Source of the DNA: SXXH01 sp041165735
GTDB lineage: Bacteria; Planctomycetota; UBA1135; GCA-002686595
Length of the DNA stretch: 64,000 nucleotides
NCBI GenBank assembly: GCA_046341775.1
Contig: JBKDQQ010000080.1
Coordinates: 34,232-98,231, forward strand
Direction of reading: 5' to 3'
The position numbers were made by a program, and so were the translations under genes. Under the pieces are notes generated by a model, which saw nothing but the letters and a program-made list of their open reading frames with translations, searched no databases and was not told where the DNA came from. Below, piece after piece: positions 1 to 8,142 of this stretch (its first letter is position 1; each line of letters starts with the position of its first letter).

Positions 1-740
1 TGGCGCCCATCCCGAACAAGGCCGCGATCGTGCCCAAGGCGCGCGAGCGTTTCATGGCCAAGTTCGCCGCCGTCGAGGGACGCATCCGGCCGGACCAGCC
101 AGTCGAGTTCGTGCTCGAACTGTGCCGCGAACTCGGCATCGCCAGCGCCGACGCGCGGCCGGCGTTGCAGCAAGCCGCCGCCAAGGGCGAGTCCTTGTAC
201 TACGACTCCGACTGGCACCTCGACCCCGCGGGCAACCACGCCTTCGCGCGCTTCCTGCACGCGGAATTGGACGCGCGCGGGCTGCTCGCCCCCGCCACCA
301 AGTCGGCCGATTTCGCGCCGCTGCCGGAGGCGCCCTTGCGCTGGAAGCCCTTCGCCCTATGGGGGGCGTTGACCATCGTCCTGGGCACGCTCTACCGCAG
401 GATGCACCACGACGAATCGGCGGCGCGCGCGTATGCCCAGGTGGGCGCCTTGGTGGGTGTAGTCATCGGCATCGCGCTGGGCGGTTCGGCGCTCGTGGCC
501 TCCATTCCGCCGCCCTGGTCGATGCTGCTCGTCCTGGCGCTGGTCTCCGCGCTGCTGACCTTCATCGTGGTCAAGCTGGGGCCGCGCCTCGGCACCGCCG
601 CGGAACTGCTCGCCGCCTTCACGCGACGCGGGCATTGGTACCTGATGCCGCTGGTCGTCGTGCTGGTGACGATCGGCTCCTTGCTCGTGGTCGCCGCCAG
701 TTCGCCGCTGGTGGCGCCTTTCATCTACACCTTGTTCTAG
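1..740 (+). CDS. SGNH/GDSL-type hydrolase with C-terminal membrane segments (5' truncated)
   Basis: The reading frame is open from the window edge (codons start at base 3) to the TAG at 738-740, so the N-terminus lies outside. A GTG at 30 is only an internal valine. The visible part starts with IPNKAAIVPKARERF, as in AlgJ/AlgX-like SGNH proteins. It reaches a YYDSDWHLDPAGNH block around codons 60-80, where Asp and His fit the C-terminal DxxH motif of the SGNH catalytic triad. After residue ~110 there are three or four hydrophobic segments with no catalytic features. Such proteins usually pair with an MBOAT acyltransferase in O-acetylation of exported polysaccharide. That partner, if present, is upstream of the window. 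The DUF5989 gene follows 27 bases later. The exact substrate is unknown. Confidence 0.7.
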   Translation, partial: APIPNKAAIVPKARERFMAKFAAVEGRIRPDQPVEFVLELCRELGIASADARPALQQAAAKGESLYYDSDWHLDPAGNHAFARFLHAELDARGLLAPATKSADFAPLPEAPLRWKPFALWGALTIVLGTLYRRMHHDESAARAYAQVGALVGVVIGIALGGSALVASIPPPWSMLLVLALVSALLTFIVVKLGPRLGTAAELLAAFTRRGHWYLMPLVVVLVTIGSLLVVAASSPLVAPFIYTLF

Positions 741-767
741 TACACCCGCCGGCGCCGAGGGCGAGAC

Positions 768-893
768 ATGAAGAACTTCTTGCGCGACAATTGGCCCTAC
801 TTCGTGGTTCCGCTGGTCGTGGTGCTCGGCGGACTGCTGCTGCTCGTCCTGACCGGCGACGAAGGCTGGGAGTTCAACTACAAGATCTTCTGA
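768..893 (+). CDS. DUF5989 family single-pass membrane mini-protein (41 aa)
   Basis: An ATG at 768 opens a 41-codon frame ending at TGA 891-893. The product begins MKNFLRDNWPYFVVPLVVV, has one hydrophobic helix (residues ~10-28) and ends in an acidic, aromatic tail (DEGWEFNYKIF). This length and layout match DUF5989, a family of tiny membrane proteins found beside SGNH/MBOAT or carbamoyltransferase genes in polysaccharide modification clusters. It lies just after the SGNH gene, most likely in the same transcript. Its function is unknown; a structural or assembly role for the membrane acyltransferase is only an inference from neighbourhood. Confidence 0.7.
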   Translation: MKNFLRDNWPYFVVPLVVVLGGLLLLVLTGDEGWEFNYKIF

Positions 894-923
894 GTCGGCG
901 CATGCCGAGCCGGCGTGCGCGCG

Positions 924-1985
924 TCAGGCCGGCGGCTGGAATCCCAGCTTGCGCAGCAGGTCGAACCCGCCGCAGGCTTCCGCCACGAGCAAGTCCAAGC
1001 GCGCGTCTTCGTCGATCATCACGCGCTTGAGGCGCGCCATGTCCGCTCCCGGCCTGTTCGTCCCCGGGTGGGTGGTGGTCGACGAGGTGTAGCCCGCCTC
1101 CAGCACCGCCCGGGCGGCATGCTGGTCCCAGTCCCATTCCCTCCCGAAGGGATAGGCGAAGGAGACCGGCGCGGCGCCCAGTTCGCGGGCGATGGCGTCG
1201 CGCGAACCCTCGATCTCGCGCCGCTGCTCGTCGGGGGTGCAGCGCGACAGGATCGCGTGCGATTCGGTGTGCGCGCCGATCTCGTGGCCCTTGGCCGCGA
1301 GCGCGCGCGCCTGGTCCCAGGTCAAGTACAGGCGTTCGCACAGGGCGCGGGCGTCGAGCCCTTCCTCGCGGAGCAGCGCCTCCAGCACGCGTTCGCGGTC
1401 GAGGCGGTCGACTTCGTACTTGAGGACGCGCTTGATGTGGTAGGTGTCGCCACCACGCGTGCGCAGCGTCTCCGCGAGGATCGCCACGCCGCGCTCGTCG
1501 CGCGCCAGGGCTTTGTAGCGTTCCACGAAGCGCTCGTGGCCCATGTGGTCGAGCAGGAGGAACAGCCCGTGCGTCCAATTGAGCCGACGCTCGGTCAATG
1601 CGCGCGTTTCGACGTAGATGGTCGCCTTGGCGCCGAAGCGCGCCAACAAGGGCTCGAGGTGCGTCAAGTTGTCGACGTAGCCGTCGTCCATCGTCAAGAC
1701 GACCGCCGACCGCTCGAGCCGGCCTTCGCGCAGGCGGCGCGCCGCTTCGCGCATGCTGAGGAGGTCGTAGCGGCGCGCGAAGGCGCCGAGGATCCGCTCG
1801 AGGTCCTCCGCGCGGATCTTCATGTCCTTCGACAAGGACGCGTTGCTGGGCGCGGAGACGCAATGTCCGGCGAGCACGAGCACGCGCGGGGCCGACAAGC
1901 GCTGCACCAGCGCGTGCAGTCCGGTGCGCCACAAGAAGCGCGCCCACAGGTCGCGCAGCGCCAGCTTGAGCTCGTGCTTGGTCAT
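924..1985 (-). CDS. Polysaccharide deacetylase family protein (NodB domain)
   Basis: This 353-residue protein carries a NodB homology domain for metal-dependent removal of acetyl groups from carbohydrate polymers. Motif 1 is TMDDGY with D100/D101. The metal site of motif 2 is HTESH (H239, H243). Motif 3 is FAYPFGREWDWD around 276-288. An insertion of roughly 100 residues between motifs 1 and 2 (LNWTHGLFLLLDHMGHE onward) resembles deacetylases of exopolysaccharide clusters. There is no signal peptide, so it is probably cytoplasmic or loosely membrane-associated. It is convergent with the DUF5989 gene (30-base gap). It fits the envelope-polysaccharide theme of the first 12 kb. Confidence 0.85.
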   Translation of the reverse strand: MTKHELKLALRDLWARFLWRTGLHALVQRLSAPRVLVLAGHCVSAPSNASLSKDMKIRAEDLERILGAFARRYDLLSMREAARRLREGRLERSAVVLTMDDGYVDNLTHLEPLLARFGAKATIYVETRALTERRLNWTHGLFLLLDHMGHERFVERYKALARDERGVAILAETLRTRGGDTYHIKRVLKYEVDRLDRERVLEALLREEGLDARALCERLYLTWDQARALAAKGHEIGAHTESHAILSRCTPDEQRREIEGSRDAIARELGAAPVSFAYPFGREWDWDQHAARAVLEAGYTSSTTTHPGTNRPGADMARLKRVMIDEDARLDLLVAEACGGFDLLRKLGFQPPA

Positions 1986-2048
1986 GTGGAGGGCGCGTCC
2001 GCAGGCAAAGCCTAGCCTACGACGGAAGCGGAGACGAACGCGGATCGT

Positions 2049-3140
2049 TCAACCCATCGTCTCGTCGTCGCGGTCGGCGTCGGTGAACCACCAGCGCGAC
2101 GCGTCGAGGGCCTCCCGCGCCACCGGATGCCCCTCGTCGTGCAGATGGACGATGACGCTCAAGTGGTCGCGGGCCCGCGGCGGCTGGAAGCCGAAGGCCG
2201 CCAGGCGCGCCGCCCACGGGGATCCGTCGATGGCGTTGGCGCGCACCGCGCAAGCACCTGCTTCGCGCGCGATCCGCAAGGCCTGGGCCCCGAGCGCGCT
2301 CCACGCCTGTTCGTCGAGGGCGCCCGCGTCCACGAGCCACGCCAAGCCGTCGACCGAGGGCTTCTGCAGCACGAACCACCCGACCAGCGCGCCCGAACGC
2401 AGCACTCCGAAGGCGCGGAACGCGCGCGACGGTCCGCGGAAGAAGCGCCAATCCAGCCAGGCAGGGTCGCGCCGCAGCACCAGCGCATGGGCCGCCTCCA
2501 ACCGCAGCACGAGAGGCTCGATCTCGCTCGGGAAGGAGCTCCATTCGACGGCTTGCGTCGCGCCCGCATCCAGCGCTTGGCGCGCGCGCGCGCCAAGCCA
2601 CGCAGAAAAAGGCGTCGTCAAGGCGCGCCAGCGCCCCTCGCGTCGCCGCAAGGAGCGGGCGCGGGTCCCCGACTCCAGCCAATGCGTGTGCGCGCGGATG
2701 GTGCCCGCCTGCCGCCAGCCCATCTGCAGGAAGATGTGCGCGCTGCGCCGGTTCGGAAGCCCGTACACGAAGGGCCAACCCCGCGCCCGGGCTTCCTGCA
2801 TGGCGCGCGCGTCCAGCGCGCGGAACAGCCCGAGCTTGCGCCAACTCGGGTGCGTCATGACATCGCCCGTCTCGCCCACCGTCGCCGCATCCGTCCGGCG
2901 GCCGCGCGGCACGACGAGGCGCGGCCCGCAAGCGTAGCCGCACACCGCATCCGTTCCGACCGGCCCGGACACCAGCGCGATGCTCGCGCCATGCGGGCTC
3001 TGGTCGTAGCGCCACGCCAGGGCTTCCGCCGTCACCGGCTTCTTGAAGCAGCGGCCCGACAAGCGCGCCTGCTCGGCCCGCTCCGCGGGACCGGCCAGGC
3101 GCACGACGATCTCCTGTCCTTGCGCGGGTTCGACTGTCAC
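2049..3140 (-). CDS. GNAT family N-acetyltransferase-like protein
   Basis: The GTG start at 3140 overlaps the TGA of the upstream Tricorn-like protease as GTGA, which argues for translational coupling and fixes the start. The 363-residue product has GNAT features. These are a beta-strand/loop segment around RRTDAATVGETGDVMTHP, then WRKLGLFRALDARAMQEARARG as the acetyl-CoA-binding helix region, then YGLPNRRSAHIFLQMGWRQ. The last fits the C-terminal 'N...A..ly...GF' motif. The C-terminal half is less conserved and may be a second, degenerate GNAT fold (IAREAGACAVRANAID...AFGFQPP). The substrate is unknown. Coupling to a protease gene is unusual and gives no clear pathway. Confidence 0.7.
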   Translation of the reverse strand: MTVEPAQGQEIVVRLAGPAERAEQARLSGRCFKKPVTAEALAWRYDQSPHGASIALVSGPVGTDAVCGYACGPRLVVPRGRRTDAATVGETGDVMTHPSWRKLGLFRALDARAMQEARARGWPFVYGLPNRRSAHIFLQMGWRQAGTIRAHTHWLESGTRARSLRRREGRWRALTTPFSAWLGARARQALDAGATQAVEWSSFPSEIEPLVLRLEAAHALVLRRDPAWLDWRFFRGPSRAFRAFGVLRSGALVGWFVLQKPSVDGLAWLVDAGALDEQAWSALGAQALRIAREAGACAVRANAIDGSPWAARLAAFGFQPPRARDHLSVIVHLHDEGHPVAREALDASRWWFTDADRDDETMG

Positions 3141-6100
3141 TTCAACTTGACCGGATCGGCCGGACGCGGCGGCAACGCGGCCTTGCGCTGCCGCGTTTCC
3201 TTCTCCAACTCCTCGATGGCGCGCTCCAATTGCGGATCGCGGCCGGCGAGCACCGCCGCGGGATCGTTGTCCACCTCGATGTCCGGCGAGACGCCGACGC
3301 CCTCCACGGCCCATTGGCCGGTGGCGTCGCCATGGCCGAACTCCGGCACGTTGACCGTGCCTCCGTCGAGCAGCGGACCGTGGTCGGTGATGCCGATCAC
3401 CCCGCCCCAGGAGCGCTTGCCGACCAGCTTGCCGAGTCCGGCGTTCCTGAACATCCACGGGAAGATGTCGCCGTCGGAGGCGCTGTTCTCGTTGAGCAGG
3501 CAGATCATCGGCCCGGTGAAGACCGTGGCGGGGTAGGTGCGCGCGTATTGATCGTGGCGCGAGTACGCGGTGCCGAGCAGCACGCGACGCAGGCGCTCGA
3601 GCACCATCTGGCTGACGTTCCCGCCCCCGTTGTTGCGGTCGTCGATGATCAAGGCCTCCTTGCGCACCTGGCCGTAGTACCACTTGATGAACTCGCGGAT
3701 GCCGTCGGCGCCCATGTCGGGGATGTGCAGGTAGCCGAAGCGGCCGTTGGAGAGCTTGTCGACGAGCGCGCGCCTGCCCAGCACCCAGTTCAGGTAGTTG
3801 AGCGATTCCTCGCTCTCGATCGGCCGCACGCGCACCTTGCGCGCCCCCTCGAGGCGCGGTTCGGCGCCGATCAGGAGCTCGATCGGGCGATCGCCCTTGT
3901 CGCGCAGCACCTCGTACGGGTCCTGGTCGGGACGCAACTCGACGCCGTCGACGGCGAGCAGCCACTCGCGCTCCTTCACGTCGACGCCGACCTCGGTCAG
4001 CGGCGAGCGGTAGCGCTCCTCCTCGTTCTGCCCCTTGAGGATGCGCTCGATGCGATAACGGCCCGCCGCCGCGTCGAGCACGATGCGCGCGCCGAGCAGG
4101 GCCACGCCGCGCCGCTTGGGGGCGACCCATTCGCCGCCCGAGACGTAGGCGTGGCCGGCGTTCAGCTCCGCGACCATCTCGCCGAGGACGTAGTTGAGGT
4201 CCGAGCGATGCGCCACGTGCTCGACCAGCGGCTCGTAGCGCGCCTTCAGCGCATTCCAGTCGTAGCCGTGCATGTTCGGCGCGTAGAAGTAGTCGCGGAA
4301 GCGCCGCCACACGGCGTGGAAGATGGCGCGCCATTCGTCCTTCGGCACGCGCTGGACGACGAGCCCGTCGGTCGCGATCGGCTTGGCGCCATCCTTGCCC
4401 TTCGGGCCGGCGTCCATCAGCTTCCAGCCGCCCGCGTTCGCCAGGAGCTTCGTGCCGTCGAGCGACGTGCTCCAGTCCCCCACCTCGCCAGCGAGGACGA
4501 CGAGCTCGCGCTTGTCGAAGTCGAAGGCCACCAGCTCGCGCTTGCGATCGCCGGCGCGGCCGTAGAAGGAAGCGCCACCGCGCGTCGTCAGCAGGCACTT
4601 GGTCCCCTCCGCGAGCCCGCCGTAGTTGTCGGCCTCCACGGGCACGCGCACCACGCGCGAGGCGAGTCCCTCGAAGTCGATGGCGACCTCGGGCTTGCCC
4701 GCCTTGGCGTCCGCCTTGGGCTGTTCCTTGGAGGCGGTCGCCGCGTCGGCAGTGGCGCCCTCCAAGGTGACTTCGTCGCTCTGCGGCGCGAACGGATGTT
4801 CGGCGCCCTTCGCCAGCGCGAGGCCGTAGATGCCCGTCGCGCGGTTGACGGCGAAGTTCCACTCCAGCGCGGTGAAGAGCTGCGGAGCGAACTCGCGGTC
4901 CGAGAGGAACCACAACCAGCGCCCGTCGCGCGAGAAGACCGGGTTCGACTCGCTCCACATCTCGTCGGTCACGCGCACGGGGTCCCCGCCGCGCAGCGGA
5001 GCGATCCACAGCGAGCGCAATTCGTTGGCGTCGCCGGCGCTGTATGCCAACCAGCGCGAGTCGGGGGAGAGCGAGAAGTCGCCGCCCGAGCCCGCGGGGT
5101 CCTGCGCCAGCTGCACGCGTTCGCCCGTCGTTGCTTCGACGCGCCAGATGCGTCCAGACGCGGAGGCGTGCACGAGGCACGATCCGTCAGGAGCCCATTG
5201 CAGGGCGGTGATGCGTTCCGCGAGGCCGCGAGACAACTGGCGCGGCGACTGCGAGCCGTCCTGCGGCGCCAGCCAGAGCTCCTCCTCCCCCGAGGCGTCG
5301 GAGACGAAGGCCACCTGCGAACCGTCCGGCGACCACGACGCGAGGCGCTCGTGGGCCGCGCTCGTGCGCGTGAGGTTGCGCGCGTGTCCCTTTTCGATCG
5401 GCGCCGTGTGCACGTCGCCACGCGCCGAAAAGAGCGCGCGCTCGCCCTTGGGCGAGAGCGCCGCGTCTTCGATGTCGCCGCCGGCGGCCACCGGCTCGGG
5501 ACGCGAGGAGACACCGTCTTCCGGCACCCGGATCGAGAGGGTCGCTTGCTGGTGCGTGCGCGTGTCGTAGACGACCAGCTCGCCCCCGAGCTCGTAGACG
5601 ATCTCCCCGTCCTCGCCGCGCGAGGCCCAGCGCACGTCGTGCGTCGTCGACGTGGTGCGTTGCACCACTTCCTTGTCGGCGAGGCTCCAACTGTGGAGGT
5701 TCAAGGTGCCGTCGCGGTCGCTGACGAACCAGATGGAGTCGCCGATCCACATGGGATCGCGCTCGGTGCGCACGTGGTGCGCCACGGGTTCGAGCTTGCC
5801 CGTCTTGCGCTCGTAGATGTGGAGATCCTGCGCCCAACCGCCCTCGTAGCGCTTCCACGTGCGGAAGTCGCGCGTCAACGGCGAATACACGACGCGCTGC
5901 ATGTCCGGCGACAGGTCGCCGGCGCCCGACACCGGCATCTCCAGCGCGGTCGCGGGACCGCCCTTCAGCGGCGCGAAGTACAGGCGCGTGTCGGTGAGGT
6001 CCCAGCCCTCGCGCATCGAGCGGAAGAGCACCGATTGCCCGTCGCGCGACCAGCCGTGCACCTGGTTGTCGAAGCCCCAACGCTGCGGCAGCGGACCGCG

Positions 6101-6412
6101 CGCCGGGTAGAAGGTCAACTGGCGCGGAACGCCGCCGCTCGAGGGCACGACATACACCTGCTCGTCGCCGTCGTACTGTCCGGTGAAGGCCACCCACGCA
6201 CCGTCGGGCGAGAAGCGCGGGAACAACTCGAGTCCCGGGTGCGCCGTCAAGCGCGTCGCGTCGCCCCCCAGGCGCGGTGCGAGCCACAGGTCGCCCGCAT
6301 GGCAGAACACCACGCGATCGCCGTGGATGTCGGGGTAGCGCAGGAGCTTGGTCTGCGCTTCGAGGACGGTCGGGAGGGCGATCAGTACGGCGAGTGCGGT
6401 CGGGGCGCGCAT
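3137..6412 (-). CDS. Tricorn protease homologue (S41 family, secreted)
   Basis: The protein is 1091 residues, close to the ~1070 of archaeal Tricorn. It starts with a signal peptide (MRAPTALAVLIALPTVLEAQ). The first ~550 residues are WD40/PD40-like beta-propeller repeats (e.g. PRFSPDGAWVAFTG, ASWSPDGSQVAFVSDASG, FSLSPDSRWLAYSAGD). Then come the C1, PDZ-like (VDVKEREWLLAVDGVEL) and C2 S41 regions. The catalytic His is H754 (AGHAYVSGG) and the nucleophile is S979 with D980 in NENSASDGD. The residue before the His is Gly, not the Ser of Tricorn. It probably degrades peptides in the periplasm or paryphoplasm, in contrast to cytosolic archaeal Tricorn. The downstream GNAT gene overlaps its stop. 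Confidence 0.88.
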   Translation of the reverse strand: MRAPTALAVLIALPTVLEAQTKLLRYPDIHGDRVVFCHAGDLWLAPRLGGDATRLTAHPGLELFPRFSPDGAWVAFTGQYDGDEQVYVVPSSGGVPRQLTFYPARGPLPQRWGFDNQVHGWSRDGQSVLFRSMREGWDLTDTRLYFAPLKGGPATALEMPVSGAGDLSPDMQRVVYSPLTRDFRTWKRYEGGWAQDLHIYERKTGKLEPVAHHVRTERDPMWIGDSIWFVSDRDGTLNLHSWSLADKEVVQRTTSTTHDVRWASRGEDGEIVYELGGELVVYDTRTHQQATLSIRVPEDGVSSRPEPVAAGGDIEDAALSPKGERALFSARGDVHTAPIEKGHARNLTRTSAAHERLASWSPDGSQVAFVSDASGEEELWLAPQDGSQSPRQLSRGLAERITALQWAPDGSCLVHASASGRIWRVEATTGERVQLAQDPAGSGGDFSLSPDSRWLAYSAGDANELRSLWIAPLRGGDPVRVTDEMWSESNPVFSRDGRWLWFLSDREFAPQLFTALEWNFAVNRATGIYGLALAKGAEHPFAPQSDEVTLEGATADAATASKEQPKADAKAGKPEVAIDFEGLASRVVRVPVEADNYGGLAEGTKCLLTTRGGASFYGRAGDRKRELVAFDFDKRELVVLAGEVGDWSTSLDGTKLLANAGGWKLMDAGPKGKDGAKPIATDGLVVQRVPKDEWRAIFHAVWRRFRDYFYAPNMHGYDWNALKARYEPLVEHVAHRSDLNYVLGEMVAELNAGHAYVSGGEWVAPKRRGVALLGARIVLDAAAGRYRIERILKGQNEEERYRSPLTEVGVDVKEREWLLAVDGVELRPDQDPYEVLRDKGDRPIELLIGAEPRLEGARKVRVRPIESEESLNYLNWVLGRRALVDKLSNGRFGYLHIPDMGADGIREFIKWYYGQVRKEALIIDDRNNGGGNVSQMVLERLRRVLLGTAYSRHDQYARTYPATVFTGPMICLLNENSASDGDIFPWMFRNAGLGKLVGKRSWGGVIGITDHGPLLDGGTVNVPEFGHGDATGQWAVEGVGVSPDIEVDNDPAAVLAGRDPQLERAIEELEKETRQRKAALPPRPADPVKLK

Positions 6413-6429
6413 GCCCCACAGGTTAGCGT

Positions 6430-6461
6430 CCGGCCCCGCGGGAACGCGCCCGGAGGGCCGG
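6430..6461 (-). terminator. GC hairpin between radical SAM and Tricorn genes
   Basis: CCGGCCC at 6430-6436 pairs perfectly with GGGCCGG at 6455-6461 around an 18-base loop. It lies in the 81-base gap downstream of the radical SAM stop (6494) and upstream of the Tricorn start (6412), both on the minus strand. There is no T tract, so intrinsic termination is uncertain. It could equally be a 5' leader structure. Confidence 0.35.
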
Positions 6462-6493
6462 TCCGCGGGTCGCCACAGTGCCGCCGGGCGACC

Positions 6494-7945
6494 TCAGGAG
6501 GCCTTGGAGTGACGCTCGTGCTCCTTGACCGCTTCCTCCATGACGCGCGAGGCGACATTGGACGAAGTGGGCGGCGGCACGAGGCCGAAGGCGCGACCGA
6601 GGCGCTTGCGGCCGAACTGCGGGTTCTCCATGTAGTACAGCGTGCGCTCCATGAAGCGCTTGGCCCGCTGGCCGTAGCCGTAGTACCAGCGCTCGTAGCT
6701 GCGCACCATGTTCTTGCGCAGCTCCTCCAGCTCGACCTGCGTGAAGTGCTCGTGCTTGTAGGCCGAGCGGTTCGACGACACGTAGTTCTCCGACAGGTCG
6801 GTCAAGTCGATGTTGGCCAGGTACCCGTCCCAGCTCTCGGTGCCGATCAGCGGGTTGAACACGCTGACGCGGACGAGGTCGGGGCCGGCGAGCTTCAAGA
6901 CCTTCTCGGTCTCCTCGATGTCCTGCTTCGTCTCGCCGGGCGAACCGACGATCAGGTAGACCTTGGCCCAGATGCCGGCGCGGCGCGTCATGCGCGCGGC
7001 CTCGACGATCACCTCGGGCGTGAGGTCCTTCTTCAGCACGTCCAGCATGCGCTGGCTGCCGGACTCCCAGCCGTAGTAGATGCGGCGGCAACCGGCGCGG
7101 TGCATGTGCTTCAGCAGCGGGTAGTCGACGCAGTCGGCGCGCGTGTTGGCGATCCACTCGAACTTCAAGCCGCGGCGCAGGATCTCGTCGCACATCTCGT
7201 GGATGCGCTTCTTCCGCAGCGTCAGGATCTCGTCGACGAACAGGATCACGCCGGGGTTGTAGGTCTTGACGATGTGCTCGAGCTCGTCGACGATCAGCTC
7301 CGTCGAGCGCACGCGGAAGCCGCGACCCGTCAGCTCCTTCTGGCAGAAGATGCACTTGAACGGGCAGCCGCGCGTCGTGAAGACGTACGCGAGGCGCTCG
7401 GGGTTCAAGCTGAAGTAGCGGTCCATCGGCAGCAGGTGTCGCGCCGGGATGGGCAATTCGTCGAGCTTCTTGATCAGCGGCGGGGCGGCGTTGTCGATCA
7501 CCAGTTGCTTCTCGCGCATGGCGGCGAGGCCGGGGATCTCCGCGAGGCCCTTCCAGTCGTCCGAATCGACGTGGCGCACGAAGCGCGGCAGCGTCTCCTC
7601 GGCCTCGCCCTTCAGCACGAAGTCGAAGTGCCCGGAATCGAGGAAGATGCCCTGGTCGACGGACGCGTGCGGCCCGCCCATGATCGTGATCTTGCCGCGG
7701 CTCTTGGCGTACTTGGCCCAGGCGATGGCGCGGCGGATGTTCGGGGTCAGCGCGTCGAAGCCGATGATGTCGTTGCGCTCGATCGCCTCCTTCATGTAGG
7801 CGTCGTTGACGATGCGCTCGTCGCACAGCTCGATCGGCAGCTTTTCCTTCTCCATGCACGCGCCGAGGTACGTGATGCCGAGGATCATCGACAACGGATC
7901 CTCCTGCACGTGGGGCTTGACGTAGGTGAGGAGCGTCTTGCGCAT
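6494..7945 (-). CDS. B12-binding domain radical SAM protein
   Basis: This 483-residue protein has an N-terminal cobalamin-binding Rossmann-like domain (residues ~1-130, with IIGFDALTPN and ITIMGGPHAS). The radical SAM core follows, with the [4Fe-4S] cysteines C194, C198 and C201 in TRGCPFKCIFCQK. Later blocks (VILFVDEILTLRKKRI, YYGWESGS, VYLIVGSPGET) are typical of the Elp3/MiaB-like TIM barrel. The B12-binding motif DxHxxG is not intact, as in many members that use the domain without a full lower ligand. I chose the ATG at 7945; an in-frame TTG at 8005 would add 20 residues without family support. The reaction is unknown. Methylation or ring rearrangement in lipid or envelope biosynthesis is only a family-level guess. 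Confidence 0.85.
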   Translation of the reverse strand: MRKTLLTYVKPHVQEDPLSMILGITYLGACMEKEKLPIELCDERIVNDAYMKEAIERNDIIGFDALTPNIRRAIAWAKYAKSRGKITIMGGPHASVDQGIFLDSGHFDFVLKGEAEETLPRFVRHVDSDDWKGLAEIPGLAAMREKQLVIDNAAPPLIKKLDELPIPARHLLPMDRYFSLNPERLAYVFTTRGCPFKCIFCQKELTGRGFRVRSTELIVDELEHIVKTYNPGVILFVDEILTLRKKRIHEMCDEILRRGLKFEWIANTRADCVDYPLLKHMHRAGCRRIYYGWESGSQRMLDVLKKDLTPEVIVEAARMTRRAGIWAKVYLIVGSPGETKQDIEETEKVLKLAGPDLVRVSVFNPLIGTESWDGYLANIDLTDLSENYVSSNRSAYKHEHFTQVELEELRKNMVRSYERWYYGYGQRAKRFMERTLYYMENPQFGRKRLGRAFGLVPPPTSSNVASRVMEEAVKEHERHSKAS

Positions 7946-8043
7946 GGAGCGGTGCCTGGGTGTCGTGGACGGCGGTGCGTCGGCGCGGCGGGAAGCCGCG
8001 TCCAACCTTGTCGGACAGGAACTCTAACCCGCCCTAGAGATTT

Positions 8044-8074
8044 CCGCAAAGTTGCCCGCGGCAGGGCTTTGCGG
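8044..8074 (-). terminator. 8-bp perfect hairpin upstream of radical SAM gene
   Basis: CCGCAAAG (8044-8051) pairs with CTTTGCGG (8067-8074), and a TGCC/GGCA pair closes the inner loop. It lies between the glycosyltransferase stop (8143) and the radical SAM start (7945), both on the minus strand. It may end the glycosyltransferase transcript or structure the next leader. No T run follows. Confidence 0.4.
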
Positions 8075-8142
8075 TCGCTTCTCCGGCGCCTGACCGGGCC
8101 TTGATCTATCGGCGCGAAACGCCCCGGGCCTGAGCGCCTTCG

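Noticed and set aside
3230..8104. Very long open frame on the plus strand opposite the Tricorn and radical SAM genes
   Set aside because: Its translation is an Arg/Ala/Val/His-rich shadow of the high-GC opposite strand with no domain motifs, while the minus strand encodes clear families.
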